A program made the translations under genes and the position numbers. Positions 1 through 10,710 of a stretch of 64,000 bases of DNA are shown here, one piece after another. This DNA is from Lepidurus packardi (taxonomy: Eukaryota; Arthropoda; Branchiopoda; Notostraca; Triopsidae), in assembly GCA_023053545.1 (NCBI GenBank), contig JAKZAN010000005.1, forward strand, positions 992,001 to 1,056,000, given 5' to 3'. Below the pieces are notes generated by a model. That model was given only the letters and a program-made list of their open reading frames with translations. It was not told where the DNA came from and searched no databases. Each line of letters opens with the position of its first letter. Position 1 is the first letter of the stretch.

Positions 1-87
1 GGCTTTTCAACTGGGTCCACTGCCGAAGACTATCTTCAATTGAAGCCTTTATGACGCTAAACTCCGTCCACTTGATAAGAAGACAAA

Positions 88-1200
88 GATTCTTGTGAGT
101 TGCAGTTTCATCTTTGCTGGCATGGTAATTTTTTTATTTGAATGAACTAGATTTTTTTTATTAGTATCTGCCTTGTTATTCGCTAATGGGCTTCAGATAG
201 AGCTCCGTTGTGCTAATATTCCGTATTGGGGAAATACCACGAGCAGGTCTGCTCATTTTCCGCGTGTTTTACAATATAGCAACGGAGCTTCCCCGGCGTT
301 GGGTGGGCGTGGTTCGAGTGCATTGTTTGGCCCGTGAAGGACCAGCAGGCAAGGGACCGTATTTCGTGTATGGTGTTGAAGAGTAAGTTTTAAGTTCTTA
401 ATTTTTTTAAATTCTATACTAATGTTGTTTTTATTCAAAGAGACTAATTGGATCTCCTGCATTGTTACTGGACATAATCTTTAAAGATGTCTATCCCTTT
501 ATGTCGTTAAATTCCGTCCATTCTTATAAGGAAATAGAGATTCTTGTGAGCTGCAGTTATCAGTTTCATCAGATTCATGTTGGTGTTCATTACGCAAGGT
601 ATTTTTTTTTTAAATTTGAATGAATTCGATTTTTTTTTAATGTTCGCCTTTTCCTTGGCTAATAGGCTTGAGATAGAGCTCCATGGTGTTAATATTCTGT
701 ATTGCGAAAATGAGCGAGCAGGCCCGCTCATTTTCCGCGTGTTAGGTCTTACATGGTTAGCAAAGGAGCTTCTCTGGTGGACGTGGTTCGAGGGCATTGA
801 GGAGCCCGTGAAGAACCAGCAGGCAAGGGACGGTATCTCGTGTGTGGTGTTGAAGAGGTGGAGTAAGTTTTCAATTCTTGTTTTCTAAATTTTATACTGA
901 GGATGTTTTGATTCAAATAGGCTATCAATTGGATCTCCTGCGTTATTACTCAATATTCTCTTCAATGACAATGCCTTTATGTCGTTAAATTCCGGCCGTT
1001 AGAAGAAAACCAAGATTCGTGTGACCTGCACTCGAATTCAACAGTTGCTACCTTGGCGTTCACCACTGGAGGTAAAGTATTTTAATTTGAACGAACTAGT
1101 CTTTAAATTAATATTTGCTTGGTCCCAGGCTGTTATGGGCACAGTATAGAGGTTTCACAGTATGCTAACAGGGCTATCTTCCAATGTTAAGGTTTTCTGA
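88..1200 (+). repeat. Tandem exon/intron-like modules
   Basis: A unit beginning AGATTCTTGTGAG(T/C)TGCAG recurs at about 88, 538 and 1013, a period near 450-475 bases. Each unit carries GT...AG intervals that look like short introns: 125-196, 383-440, 599-665, 863-920 and 1072-1128 (57-72 bases). The blocks between them, 197-382, 441-598, 666-862 and 921-1071, are exon-sized and better conserved between units than the intervals. Donors read GTAATT, GTAAGT, GTATTT, GTAAGT and GTAAAG. No protein is recognisable, so this may be a non-coding transcript or a decayed gene. The same modules occur in copy B (16928-18040) and, diverged, at 15980-16200. Confidence 0.55.
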
Positions 1201-2149
1201 CGACCTTCTCGGTCCCCAGAGTAATATTCAGGTAAAAGGCCAGAAAATGAAAGGGTACATTCGCAAACCTCCCAGTGCAGTTCAAAAAAGGTCACAACGG
1301 TTTACAAAGCGCGTAATTTAAATCTATTGCTTTAAACTATGTGAGCTTAAAATAAAAGATGAATTAACTAGGTCAAAGCACAACACGTATACACATTATA
1401 GACTAGTTCGCGTTACCCAGGTTGGACCACGAGGAGGCAGTCTATTTTGCAACCCATACATAGGTGTTTTATAGTATACAGGTTTAACCCCATATACCAT
1501 AAAATACCCATGTATATTAATGTCTATATGTGTTGTTAGGACTATCTATGTCTATATACGAGTTATCCATTACATTGGTACTTTACAACTATTCCTAAAT
1601 GTTACTAACTTTTGCAAGTTTAGTATTTTTCTTAACAAGTTTAACTACGGCTCTTTCTGCTACAGCTACATTTTCTTCTTTAAGTGTATAGTAAATCCTA
1701 ACTCGAACGAACAAATTAAAAAAATAATCAACTGGAAAAGCTTCGCATGTCAATTCAGATAAACCAAGGAGTTTAAGTTTAGCAACAATAACACTAACTA
1801 TCCCTGGCTCACAAAAGGATTCCTGATAAGTTTCCTGAAAAACGGACTCACACTTAAAAAGATAGTGAATAGAGGCCCTAGGACCCTACGTCAGCCACAA
1901 ACTCCCTAGAGTGCCGGAGAGAAAGGTCACCAGTCCCCCGTTTTGTGAATGTTTTGTTCTCTTTTCGAACCTTTTTATAGTAGATTTGGAATGCCTACTT
2001 CTGGGGTAGGATGGGCAAGTCTGTGAATCCATCCCTCCTATGTTCCTTGTTACCCCCACATCCTCTTGAGACCGAGAAAATCGTGTTAATCCCTTTACAT
2101 TGGAAGATACCCCCAGTTACCATACTGTGAAACCTTTATACTGTGGTTA

Positions 2150-2616
2150 TGGGCTTCATATGGAGCTCCGTATAGAAGTACGGTGAGCTGGTCCGCTCGT
2201 TTGCGATGATTTTTTGAAGCTTAGCTTGTTCCTTTGATAGTCCATCTTTGTTCCGAAGAGGTTCAGTAGGTTTTTTTTATTTGTTCAGTGAGACTTTGTT
2301 AAAATGTAATTGCTTTGTTCAATTAGATTGCGCATTGGTCAAGACAAGCCTGTCGTATGGTGTGCGATGCTTTCCCTCCTCCCATCCCGCTCAGCCTAAC
2401 TTTAGCCCTGGCCTTGCATCATCCTTTGGAGAAGAAGAAAAGACCCGCAACTTTAATCCGCTAAGCTGATATTCGGCTACTTGGAGGTAGCTAATTCACC
2501 TCTTGTGGGAATCAGGAGAACCAGAAGGAACAGGTATGCCGGAGTGAAAGTGTTGTGGCTGGTTAGGTCTTTTGCCGCAACTTTTTGCTTCCTGGGGGAG
2601 AAAGTCTTCGTTGTTG
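2150..2616 (+). repeat. Dispersed module family, segment C (first copy)
   Basis: This stretch contains a GGAGCTCC-type block followed by a block with GAGAACCAGAAGGAA, AGTGTTGTGGC and GGTTAGGTCTTTTGC. The same ordered blocks recur at 13670-13960, 16120-16740 and 24967-25500 with increasing divergence. The family is therefore a local low-copy repeat present at least four times in 26 kb. I cannot assign a function; the copies contain short open frames but none is shared in length. Confidence 0.6.
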
Positions 2617-2619
2617 CAA

Positions 2620-4363
2620 TTTCGTGCTTAGGCTTTTTACAATAAGCGCATTCAGAATTATCTTCGCGGCCAGTAGCAAGTACGTTGACCACCCTGGGGT
2701 CTTTTCCCTTTCCCTTCGACTTCCGTGATCCGCGCTTAGATTTCGCCTTTGGCTATCCTTCTCGTCGTCGGAATCGTCTGTATCGGGCAATGTGCGGACG
2801 TTGCTTGCAGACTCTACTTTGGTCTCCAGCCAGGAGTCGAAATTCAGAAGATGCGCAGATCGTGGCTTGAGCCTTTCGATCTCCTCTCCCCATTTGCTCA
2901 TCAGTGTGAGTGGCAGCTTGTCCTTCAGCTGTTGCACCAAAACTGTGGACTTCAACTCGTTGTCGTGACCAGAAGCGATAAGGGTGTCTACGGCATTATG
3001 AAGCTCTTCGGAGAACCCTTCCAATGCCTCAAAATCGTTTTCTTTGAACTTGGGGTACTTCAGCACGCTTCGCAAACAGGCATTCGTGACCTTTTGCGGG
3101 TGACCGTATTTCCGGTGGAGCTTCTCCAAAGCTCTTCGGTATAGCACCGGGTTGTTTAGAGCTCCCCGGACGGTTTTCCGCACCTTCGGGTCCAGTAATT
3201 GTCGGAGAACCGCCATGCGTTGGTCATCAGTTTCCAGTACGTCGTGGACCATGGACTTAAACGTAGAGATGAACAATGGCAAGTCTTTAGGGTTCCCGGA
3301 AAAATGCATGATGTCTATCTTCTGCATTTGTGCGGCCCTGCAGCTATGCGACGGCTTCGAAGGAGTTGTTTCCGAGGAATAAATCCAAGCCTCGTTTGGG
3401 GTTATGGGTGGCAAGGCAATCAGGTAATTCGTAGAAGACGGCACGCTTAAGGGCAGCGACGAGGTTACCATGGGCTGTTGATTCGTAGCAGTCAAGGCCG
3501 AGCTTCCACCAAGGTTAATGACAGGCGGAGGATTTCCAACTGGATGGGGAATAGAGGTGTTGGGACTAACTTGCGTATCGGGTACAGGGTTCAAGGATGT
3601 TACGAGAATCTGCTCCTCTGCACGTTCCTTGCTCGATCAAATCTTGAAGCTCTCGTTGTTTCTTCCTCTTCAGCAACTCCTGCCGCTCGATCTCAAGCTC
3701 CTTAAGTCTCCTCTCCTCAGCTGCTTCCTCCCTGGCATTCCTTTGGAGTTGGTTCAGCTCAAGCTCTGCTAATTGCCGTTATTGTCGCACAAGCTGCAGC
3801 CTGGAAGAATGAGAGGTGTTGGTGCTACCTCTTGACATTTGCGAGCGTTGAGACGGGGCTATCGATGCCACTGTGGACGCTGCTGAGCTGCCGGCCCGTG
3901 AGCGAATATATTTGTCAATAGCCACATAGCAACTGTTGACTGAGGCTTCAACGTCAGCGATCCAACTTAAGCGGTCTTGTCCGAAAATCATGTGTTCAGC
4001 TTCCGCTTGGACAAGTCTTTCGTTGAGCTCTGTACATTCTTGAAGACGCTCTACGAGTTGCTTCCGATAGTCTTTGATAAGCGACCGGGACGATTTTTTG
4101 TCGATTGCTTTGTGGATTTTGGTCAGAAGTCTGGTTGTTTGCGCCTTCGATTGGGTTCGAAGTGCTTTTACGACATGCGGTTCTTCACGAACGCCATGTT
4201 CTTCATCGCTGGAATCTTCGGCTTGTCTACTTAAGATCTCTCTGGAAGGTCCGGGATGAGGAGGATCAGCCACAACACGACTTTCAGCGGGAGTGCGCTG
4301 ATCTTCTTGTCTTCCTCCTGCGGGAAGAGCTCTCGCGGCCTCCGTAAGTGCGTTTTTCGACAT
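2620..4363 (-). pseudogene. BEL/Pao gag (DUF1759-type), degenerate
   Basis: The start is an ATG at 4363. The first part (4363-3779) has an N-terminal helical, charged region typical of BEL/Pao Gag, then meets an in-frame TAA at 3779-3781. The same frame continues with a Glu/Arg-rich coiled stretch to about 3640, where a one-base frame change is needed. The next part (about 3630-2700) holds the DUF1759-like core: a FSGNPKDLPLF motif, then a long helical domain ending in LHRKYGHP. A third frame (near a CCCC run at about 2700) carries a partial zinc knuckle, CAYCKKPKHE, cut off by the junction at 2617. Gag would package element RNA; this copy is inactive. Confidence 0.75.
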
Positions 4364-4377
4364 AATTACTTCAGAAT

Positions 4378-4395
4378 TCCCGGGTTTCGACACCA
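4378..4395 (-). promoter_or_regulatory. tRNA primer-binding site
   Basis: On the minus strand the 18 bases read TGGTGTCGAAACCCGGGA, complementary to a tRNA 3' end including CCA. It lies three bases inside the LTR, as expected for reverse-transcription priming in LTR elements. I have not assigned the tRNA. Confidence 0.65.
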
Positions 4396-4398
4396 AAA

Positions 4399-4720
4399 TG
4401 TTATATATGCGCAGGTTTTAAACTGACACGACACATATATAGGGCTAACGTCTTTATTTTCACTCTTAAAACTTCCAAACAATCAAAACACACTTCAACT
4501 CGACTATACTTTCGTCCGTCTCGTGTCGCTGTCCACTGTCCGCCCTTCTTCTCTAGCAACTACCAAGGGTCTGTCTCCTAATTCTTGAAATATCAGAAAC
4601 GTAGGTCGTTTTCCCTTGAACCCATAAAACGTAACCCAGTCGATGTCGATGTCCCATGAGTCAAGTCAAAGCAGGTCAAGTCTTTAGTCATCCCTTCCGG
4701 ATTCGCATTTATCCGGAACA
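4399..4720 (-). repeat. BEL/Pao 5' LTR
   Basis: About 322 bases with inverted ends (TGTT at 4399 on plus, AACA at 4717-4720). The inner boundary is supported by the adjacent primer-binding site. The outer boundary is inferred only from the TGTT/AACA symmetry because no second LTR lies in the window. Confidence 0.5.
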
Positions 4721-4721
4721 A

Positions 4722-5317
4722 TGATCATTGAATACTGACATATACCCAAGTGACAATACCCAAGTGAAGATGAAAACTTTAACCACTTAATCATAATTAA
4801 TAATAAATTTGAATACAAACTACAACTCGTTTGAATTTGAACACAACTACAACTTTTAAAACTCGTTTTCAGGATTGCTCACGTTTAATAATAATACATT
4901 TGAATACCAACTACAACTCGTTTTGTGTTACAAACTACTACAACTCGTACAACTACCTCTACAATTTGACTACAAACTACAATTCGTTTAAATTCGTTTA
5001 AACACTCGTTAAGCGAAACTGATTTTCCCATTTAAATCAGTGTAAAACACGATAATGCGTTCCCTGCGAAATATTTTTTTTTAAATGTTTATTCAAATAA
5101 AATTACAGGTACATGCTTATAAATCGTTAAAGATCGTAACAAACTGGAAAAAACATTGATTGGAAAAAACAGGATTGCTCTCGTTTTATAATAATACATT
5201 TGAATACAAACTACAAATCGTTTTCAGAAATAATAACAAAGCATCGGGCGGGGCTAGCGTGGGGAGTGGAGGAAGGCTTTAAGGTGGGTTTCCCACTATG
5301 TCAGTATTCAATGATCA
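4722..5317. mobile_element. MITE-like element with perfect 21-bp TIRs
   Basis: Positions 4722-4742 and 5297-5317 are perfect inverted repeats of 21 bases (outer ends TGATCATTGAATAC). The 596-bp interior is AT-rich, non-coding, and repeats TACAAACTACAACTCGTTT-like phrases. No clear target duplication is visible. It begins two bases after the BEL/Pao LTR end, so it may have inserted beside it or been the earlier resident. Confidence 0.55.
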
Positions 5318-5321
5318 TACT

Positions 5322-5615
5322 GTGGTGAATTTTCCTGTGGGGAATTGTCACTAGAGAAAAGTTGTGGTGAGTTTACAGGATTAGGTAAATACACGTTTTG
5401 GCTGTGGTGAATCTTCTAGTCCCCGAGAAAAGTTGTGGTGAGTTTACAGGATTAGTACAAACAGGATTTGGCTGTGGAGCCATTTGTGGTGAATTTTCCT
5501 GTGGGGAATTAGAGAAAAGTTGTGGTGAGTTTACAGGATTAGTAAAAACAGGTTTTGGCTGTGGTGAATCTTCTCGTACCCAGCAAGTTTTCCTGCGAGG
5601 CTTTCCCAACAAATA
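5322..5615. repeat. Minisatellite with open frames on both strands
   Basis: The phrase GAGAAAAGTTGTGGTGAG starts at 5354, 5425 and 5512, and TGTGGTGAATTTTCCTGTG at about 5322 and 5484, so there are nested repeat units of about 71-87 and 162 bases. Plus-strand translation gives repeats around SCGEFTGLV and TGFGCG; minus-strand translation gives repeats around NPVNSPQLFS. Repeat-encoded frames open on both strands can arise by chance, so I do not call a gene. Confidence 0.6.
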
Positions 5616-6250
5616 AGAGAAAATCGTGAGATTGGGCTGCTCTTGGCTCTTTCAAGCATTGCTGAAATTCGAAGGAAACGCCTGTATATGGTATTCACCC
5701 TGGCTTTAGAAATCTTGACAATAAAAGCTGCTCGTCCATCACTTCGTAAAATTCACAGGACGGAAACATTCTGTACGGAGATCATAAAAAACACCTGGAC
5801 TAGCTTTTGTACAAAGGCTCTTCGAGCCAGGCATCTCTACATTGCTGCGTGTATGACAGCTTTTTTCTCTTCTTGTCGTTGCCGTCTGAATCTGGTTTCG
5901 CACCTACATCTATTATAACGTAAGCTTAAAAAAAAGCAAAGTTCAATTTTAATATAGTATACCAGAATCAAGAGTTCAACAGGATCGCAATGTACAGATG
6001 TTTCTTCTGTATTACGTTCTCTTGCGCTTGGGCCTGCCACTGGCTCTTCGCTATCGCAATCAGGCTGTTTTCTTTTAGATCCCTGTTGTTCAGTGCCATC
6101 TTCTATTGTAGATGCATCTTTACGAAGCCACTTAAGCATTTCTTACGAACGTTTAGACTAGATTGCATGTAATTAATGATAGAAGTCGATCTCAGACACA
6201 GCACTCTGAATTTATTTACAAACAGAAACAGCGTTGCCATGCGGTTTTAA
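5616..6250. other. Intergenic, nothing recognised
   Basis: Short open frames only (for example 5643-5918), none with a recognisable domain. The segment ends at the TTAA flanking the next transposon. Confidence 0.5.
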
Positions 6251-6467
6251 GGCCACGGTGTGGTGTAAGTAGTTGACTATTTTCCGTCAAAAGATGTCGC
6301 TGGCATAGACCCCTATATCCTGAGAATGCTACAAATAAATATACACCTATGACTAATTTCTCGCACTAGAGGTCTGCACACAATAATTAGGGTAAAGTAT
6401 GGGGTAAAGGGAAAAGGTCAGCTTATGCTAAGGAACTTCCTCCCTATGTTCGCTTGAGAATGGGAGG

Positions 6468-6740
6468 GAATACCAATTTAACTGATAATCCAATTTGCAT
6501 GCGCTAGACGTGTAAGTATTTAGAAATGGCGAAATAAACAATTATATTTTCTTAGAAAATTGTCATTACCATTCTTTATGGTCAAGATTGACACCGTCGT
6601 TTTATGTATAAAATACCAATGGAAGGGATAATCCAATTTCCAAGCTTTAGAAGTGTACTTAGAAATTCCGAACTAAATAATACTATTTTCCTAGAAAATT
6701 GCCATTACCGTGCTTTACACTCAAGGTTACCACCCATCTT
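6468..6740. repeat. Subterminal direct repeat in transposon 1
   Basis: Two units, from about 6469 and about 6612, share ATACCAAT, GATAATCCAATTT, TTCTTAGAAAATTG-type phrases and a CATTACC block in the same order, at perhaps 75 percent identity. They may be transposase-binding sites, as subterminal repeats are in other transposons. Confidence 0.5.
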
Positions 6741-7527
6741 ATCGCTCGTCTTAGCGATCACTGTTTATATTCTAGCTCTAGTCAACTAATAGCCTTCGAA
6801 GATCTTGCTCTTTTGGGCTTTCGTTCGAAATGTTGATGACCGGGTTAAAATTGCCATGTTAAACTGCTATGGCCCTGCTGAAAAGTGTAATGCACGCTGA
6901 TGATCATCTTGATGCCGATAGGTCATTGATCGCTAAATTACATCTTGCAATAGTTTTTCCTGCTTGGCCCCAGCGTGAAACTCTGGAATGTAAAATAAGT
7001 TACTGAATATTTTAGCTTTTAGACATGAATCAGTCAAAGGAAGTAACCAATAAAATAGATTCCAAATTATTGAGGATCAGTATTTTGCAACAACCTTCAC
7101 TTTCGATCTCAAATTCACTACAACAACAAGCTTTGATTATATCCCAACGGAATAACTGGAAACGCATAATTTTTCTACTGAGGGGAATTCAATATTTCTC
7201 AAAACTGAAGGACTTTTTAATTTGTAGTGTTTGTGTAATTTGCCAAAATGCGATTTCAAAGAACATTCACTTTTACTATTTCACTAACTTTTCGGAATAT
7301 TGTTATGAAACTTTGACTAGAACGCATTCCGTAATCAGAGATCAGCATCAGCGGTTCTTGATTTCGGTGTTACCAATTTCTTGAATAGTTTCAAACATTA
7401 TAGCATTGTAGTTGATCATTTAAAACGACAACGAAAAAGTTCATTACTGCGTTCGTGAGTCGTACAAACATTGAGTGGCGCAAGTTATTACGTTATTTGT
7501 TTTTTGCATCGGTACTACTGACTGAAA

Positions 7528-10320
7528 ATGGCAAGAAAAAAAATACTGTCATCCTGTAGCAAACAGAAGCTGAGAGGCGTTGCTTTGAAGAACCGAAGAG
7601 AAAAGCTTTGCCAAGAACACCCAGCAGATCCAGATGAAGTATCGCCAGGTGAAAGTTTAAAATTACAAACTTCTTGTACTGTAAGTTCCAGACCTGCTAT
7701 AGAATCAGTTTCCATTGAGCCTATAGCTAGCACTAGCTCCGTTGTTTCCAATAGCTTTGCTAGTTTAGATCTCCTTGACAAAGAAACGAACTGTCTCGAA
7801 GATGACGAAATTTCACGCATTCTTAAAGAACAGGCAGAAATTGATGCTGTAGAACTTAACATTGAACCTGTTTGGTATTCGCAACCAAAAATGAAGAAAG
7901 AAGTTGACGGACTTTGATTAGTAAATGTTTGCCATTTCTTGTCAGGGCACAATAAGATTTTTGAACACTACGATATTTGTCGCTCACCCATTCCTTTCCA
8001 AAAGGAAGTTAAGAAAGGTTTTTGGAGCAGTTTTGCTTTCAAATGTGAGAAATGCCAGGATAATATTTTTATAACAACTGACCAGGTTTCTCCATATGCG
8101 CATGTAAGGCCTACCCAAAAGAACATTTCGCCGCATGCTGCACGCTTGAGGTCAGATAAAGTTCAGGCTCTGTCCGTCAACACAAAAATTGCAATGGGAA
8201 TTATGCAAATTGGTGCAGCCCATAACCACTTAGAAGAATTCATGGCAACCGTTGGCGTTCCTTCAATGAACCGCAACTCATTTATTGAACAGGAACGTAA
8301 AGTTGGGAAAATATGGGAGAAAGAGGCAAAGCTAGAAATAGAAAATGCAGGGAAGGAAGAACGTGAATCGGCTGAACGGGCTGAACAAATCGACGAAGAC
8401 AACACGCCGTACATAACCGTAATTGGCGATGGTGGGTGGTCTCAAAGGAGCCACGGCACCAGGTATACAGCCAAGTCAGGTGTGGGCGTAATCATTGGTG
8501 CGCGGACCAAGAAAATATTGCATGTAGGAGTTCGTAACAAATATTGTTCCATTTGTCAACAAGCTAAGAACAAACAAGTGGATCCTCGCCCCCACGAATG
8601 TTTCAAAAACTGGGACGGTCCGTCTACAGCAATGGAAAGCTCCATTATTGTAGATGGTTTTAGAGATGCTGAAGACAAGCACGGCTTGCGCTATCGAACG
8701 TTTATTGGTGACGGGGACTCTTCGACCCATAATGCTATCCTCGCTAATACTCCTCGCACTCAGAAAACCGTCCGCAAGCTTGAGTGTGCAAATCATGTAA
8801 TGAAAAATTTCACGAAAGCTCGGTATAAACTTCAGGGCAAAACCCCTGCCAATAAGAAAATTTTGACCCCTCTTTTGATACGTAAACTTGGCGGTGCAGC
8901 ACGAGGTGCAATCAATCGTAACGCTAGATTGAAGGGAAATGTTGATCAACTTCGTTCATTTCTGAGCAATGGTCCCAGACATTATCTTTTGAATGACCAC
9001 ACTTTTTGCACTGCGGCCAGCGATGGTGGAAAGGGTTGTAAGTCAGTGGGTCAGAAATTGAAACAGAATGTACACACTGCTTTGTACACTGAAGTAATGG
9101 AGATCTTGTTGGGCTGTAGGAGCAAAGCTGCAGGTTTGCTTACCGAAGTTACGACTAACCTCGCAGAGCGGTTTATGTCCATGGTGGCTAAATTCTCTGG
9201 TGGCAAGCAATTTCTCCGCTCGCAAAGGGGATCTTATAATTACCGATGTTATGGTGCTGTTCTAGAATATCACCATGGACGAAGTTTTCAGGCTGCTATT
9301 TTGAAAAAATATGGTTCCTGTAGCATTGCTACAGAAAATTTTGCCAAGAATTGTCACGACGATATTCTTTCGTTCAGAAATCGGTTAGAGAAGTCACGGG
9401 AAAATAATGCTATTGCTTCTCCACGACAAGCTTTGACTCGGAGGCGCGAAGCTTTCGCAGGACCTGATTGCCATTATGGAAAGCCAGATTTGCCAGAGGA
9501 GATCTTACGTGACAGGTGCAAACTGATTGTTGCTCAACAGCAGCTTAGCAGGGAGCAGATTGTGGCCCTTGAAGAGAAAACTAGAGAGCAGGCTGATTCT
9601 TCTGATTGGTTTGATGCAAGGGCGAGTAGACTGACCGCTTCTCACTTTGGCAAAGTGTGTAAGCTCAGAGATACAACTTTGCGTCAAAATACATTGCAAG
9701 CAATACTAAGTCCTAATAACATTAGCACAGAAGGTACTCGTTACGGACAGGCCAATGAGCCAAATGCCAGGAAAGACTACGAAATAAAGAACTGTGTGAC
9801 TGTAGTCCCATCAGGGTTTTGGGTGCATCCTGAGCTAGGTTACCTGGGAGCATCTCCCGACGGCCTTGTAGGTGACGAAGGACTTATCGAGATAAAGTGT
9901 CCCCTAAAGGCAGAGACAGCGTCTTCCTTCATTGAATTTGTAAAATCAAAACCGAAGGACTGCTTTCTAGAGTTAGTTGATGGTGACAAACTGAGATTGA
10001 AGAGAACGCACAATCACTACTACCAAGTTACAGGACAGCTTGCCGTGACCGGAAGAGCGTGGTGTGATTTTGTTGCATGGACAAAGAACAGTTTGCAAGT
10101 TGAGCGGATTGTGTTTGACAGGGTTTTTTGGGAAGACACAATGCTTCCAAAACTCAGAGCCTTTTTCATGGACTGTATGTTGCTTGAACTTGCAGACCCG
10201 CGGATGGGACAAAAGTTGGCTCCGCGGGAGCCGCCTTACGTTTTGGCCGCTATAGAGGCTAAAAAGGTCGCAGACCAAACAAACGGTAAAAAGGCCGCAA
10301 AGAGACCACTTGATCAGTGA
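7528..10320 (+). pseudogene. DDE transposase-YqaJ nuclease fusion, one nonsense codon
   Basis: One frame of 931 codons from the ATG at 7528, broken only by TGA at 7915-7917; the stretch after it (7939-10320, 793 aa) is intact. Aligned with the sister gene at 22325-19731, the TGA sits where that copy has Arg, so a CGA to TGA change is likely. Counting from 7939: a CEKC zinc pair near 36-39; first catalytic Asp 164 in GDGGW; CSIC at 203-206; second acidic site 258-260 in GDGDSST; CANH 283-286; likely catalytic Glu in EVTTN (403) or AER (410). A PD-(D/E)XK nuclease of YqaJ type follows (about 557-725), with Asp641 in SPDG, Glu651 and Lys653 in EIKCP. The first part should cut and join element ends; the nuclease role is unknown. 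Confidence 0.8.
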
Positions 10321-10419
10321 TCTGATGCACATATTATGTTGGTCAAACATGCACATGGATTAAAATTATAAATGTACCGTGAGGTCAACTTATTGAAAGC
10401 TTATATGAAATGCACGTCA

Positions 10420-10710
10420 AAGCCTCTCGTGAGATGATTTCCTTCATGAAATCATTGAGTTCACCAATGAAAAACATCCGAGAGGTTGCTATCAAATATA
10501 AAATGCCACCGTGAAATGGTATCTTTTAAATATACCATTGAGCCAAGAGTTTTTTGCATCCGGTGATGACAATACTAACTAATGCCTGAGAGTAAAGGAT
10601 AGTTTGAGCCTCTCGTGAGATGTCAAATATAAAATGCCACCGTGAAATGGTATCTTTTAAATATACCATTGAGCTAAGAGTTACTTGCATCCGGTGATGA
10701 CAAAATTAGA
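10420..10710. repeat. Direct repeat downstream of transposase
   Basis: A block starting TCAAATATAAAATGCC occurs at about 10492 and 10623 (spacing about 131) and runs on through GCATCCGGTGATGACAA in both. A GCCTCTCGTGAGATG phrase precedes each. It lies in the 3' part of transposon 1 and is non-coding. Confidence 0.65.

Larger units (their letters stand above)
1..2616. repeat. Segmental duplication, copy A (uninterrupted)
   Basis: Positions 1-1487 match 16841-18326, and 1484-2616 match 24303-25436, almost base for base. By eye I found only a few differences (near 178 and 687, and one extra G near 25413). The left edge is cut by the window start, so the duplication may extend further left. At 1484-1487 there is a single TTAA; in copy B the same position holds a 5,976-bp insertion between two TTAAs. 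Copy A ends abruptly at 2616, where BEL/Pao sequence begins. No long conserved reading frame runs through it; short open frames inside are probably chance. Confidence 0.9.
2617..4720 (-). mobile_element. BEL/Pao LTR retrotransposon, 5' fragment
   Basis: On the minus strand there is an LTR (4720-4399, beginning TGTT and ending AACA), a three-base gap, an 18-base primer-binding site starting TGG at 4395, and then a gag-like gene down to 2617. Everything 3' of the gag zinc-knuckle region (protease, RT, integrase, 3' LTR) is absent; the element stops at the junction with segmental copy A. It is a decayed fragment: gag has at least one stop and two frame changes. Confidence 0.75.

Noticed and set aside
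7025..7384. 119-aa frame upstream of transposase 1
   Set aside because: Low-complexity, no domain, and no match to the 176-aa second gene of transposon 2.
7915..7917. TGA as selenocysteine or programmed readthrough
   Set aside because: No reason to expect it in a transposase; the sister gene has Arg here, and a CGA to TGA change is the simpler reading.
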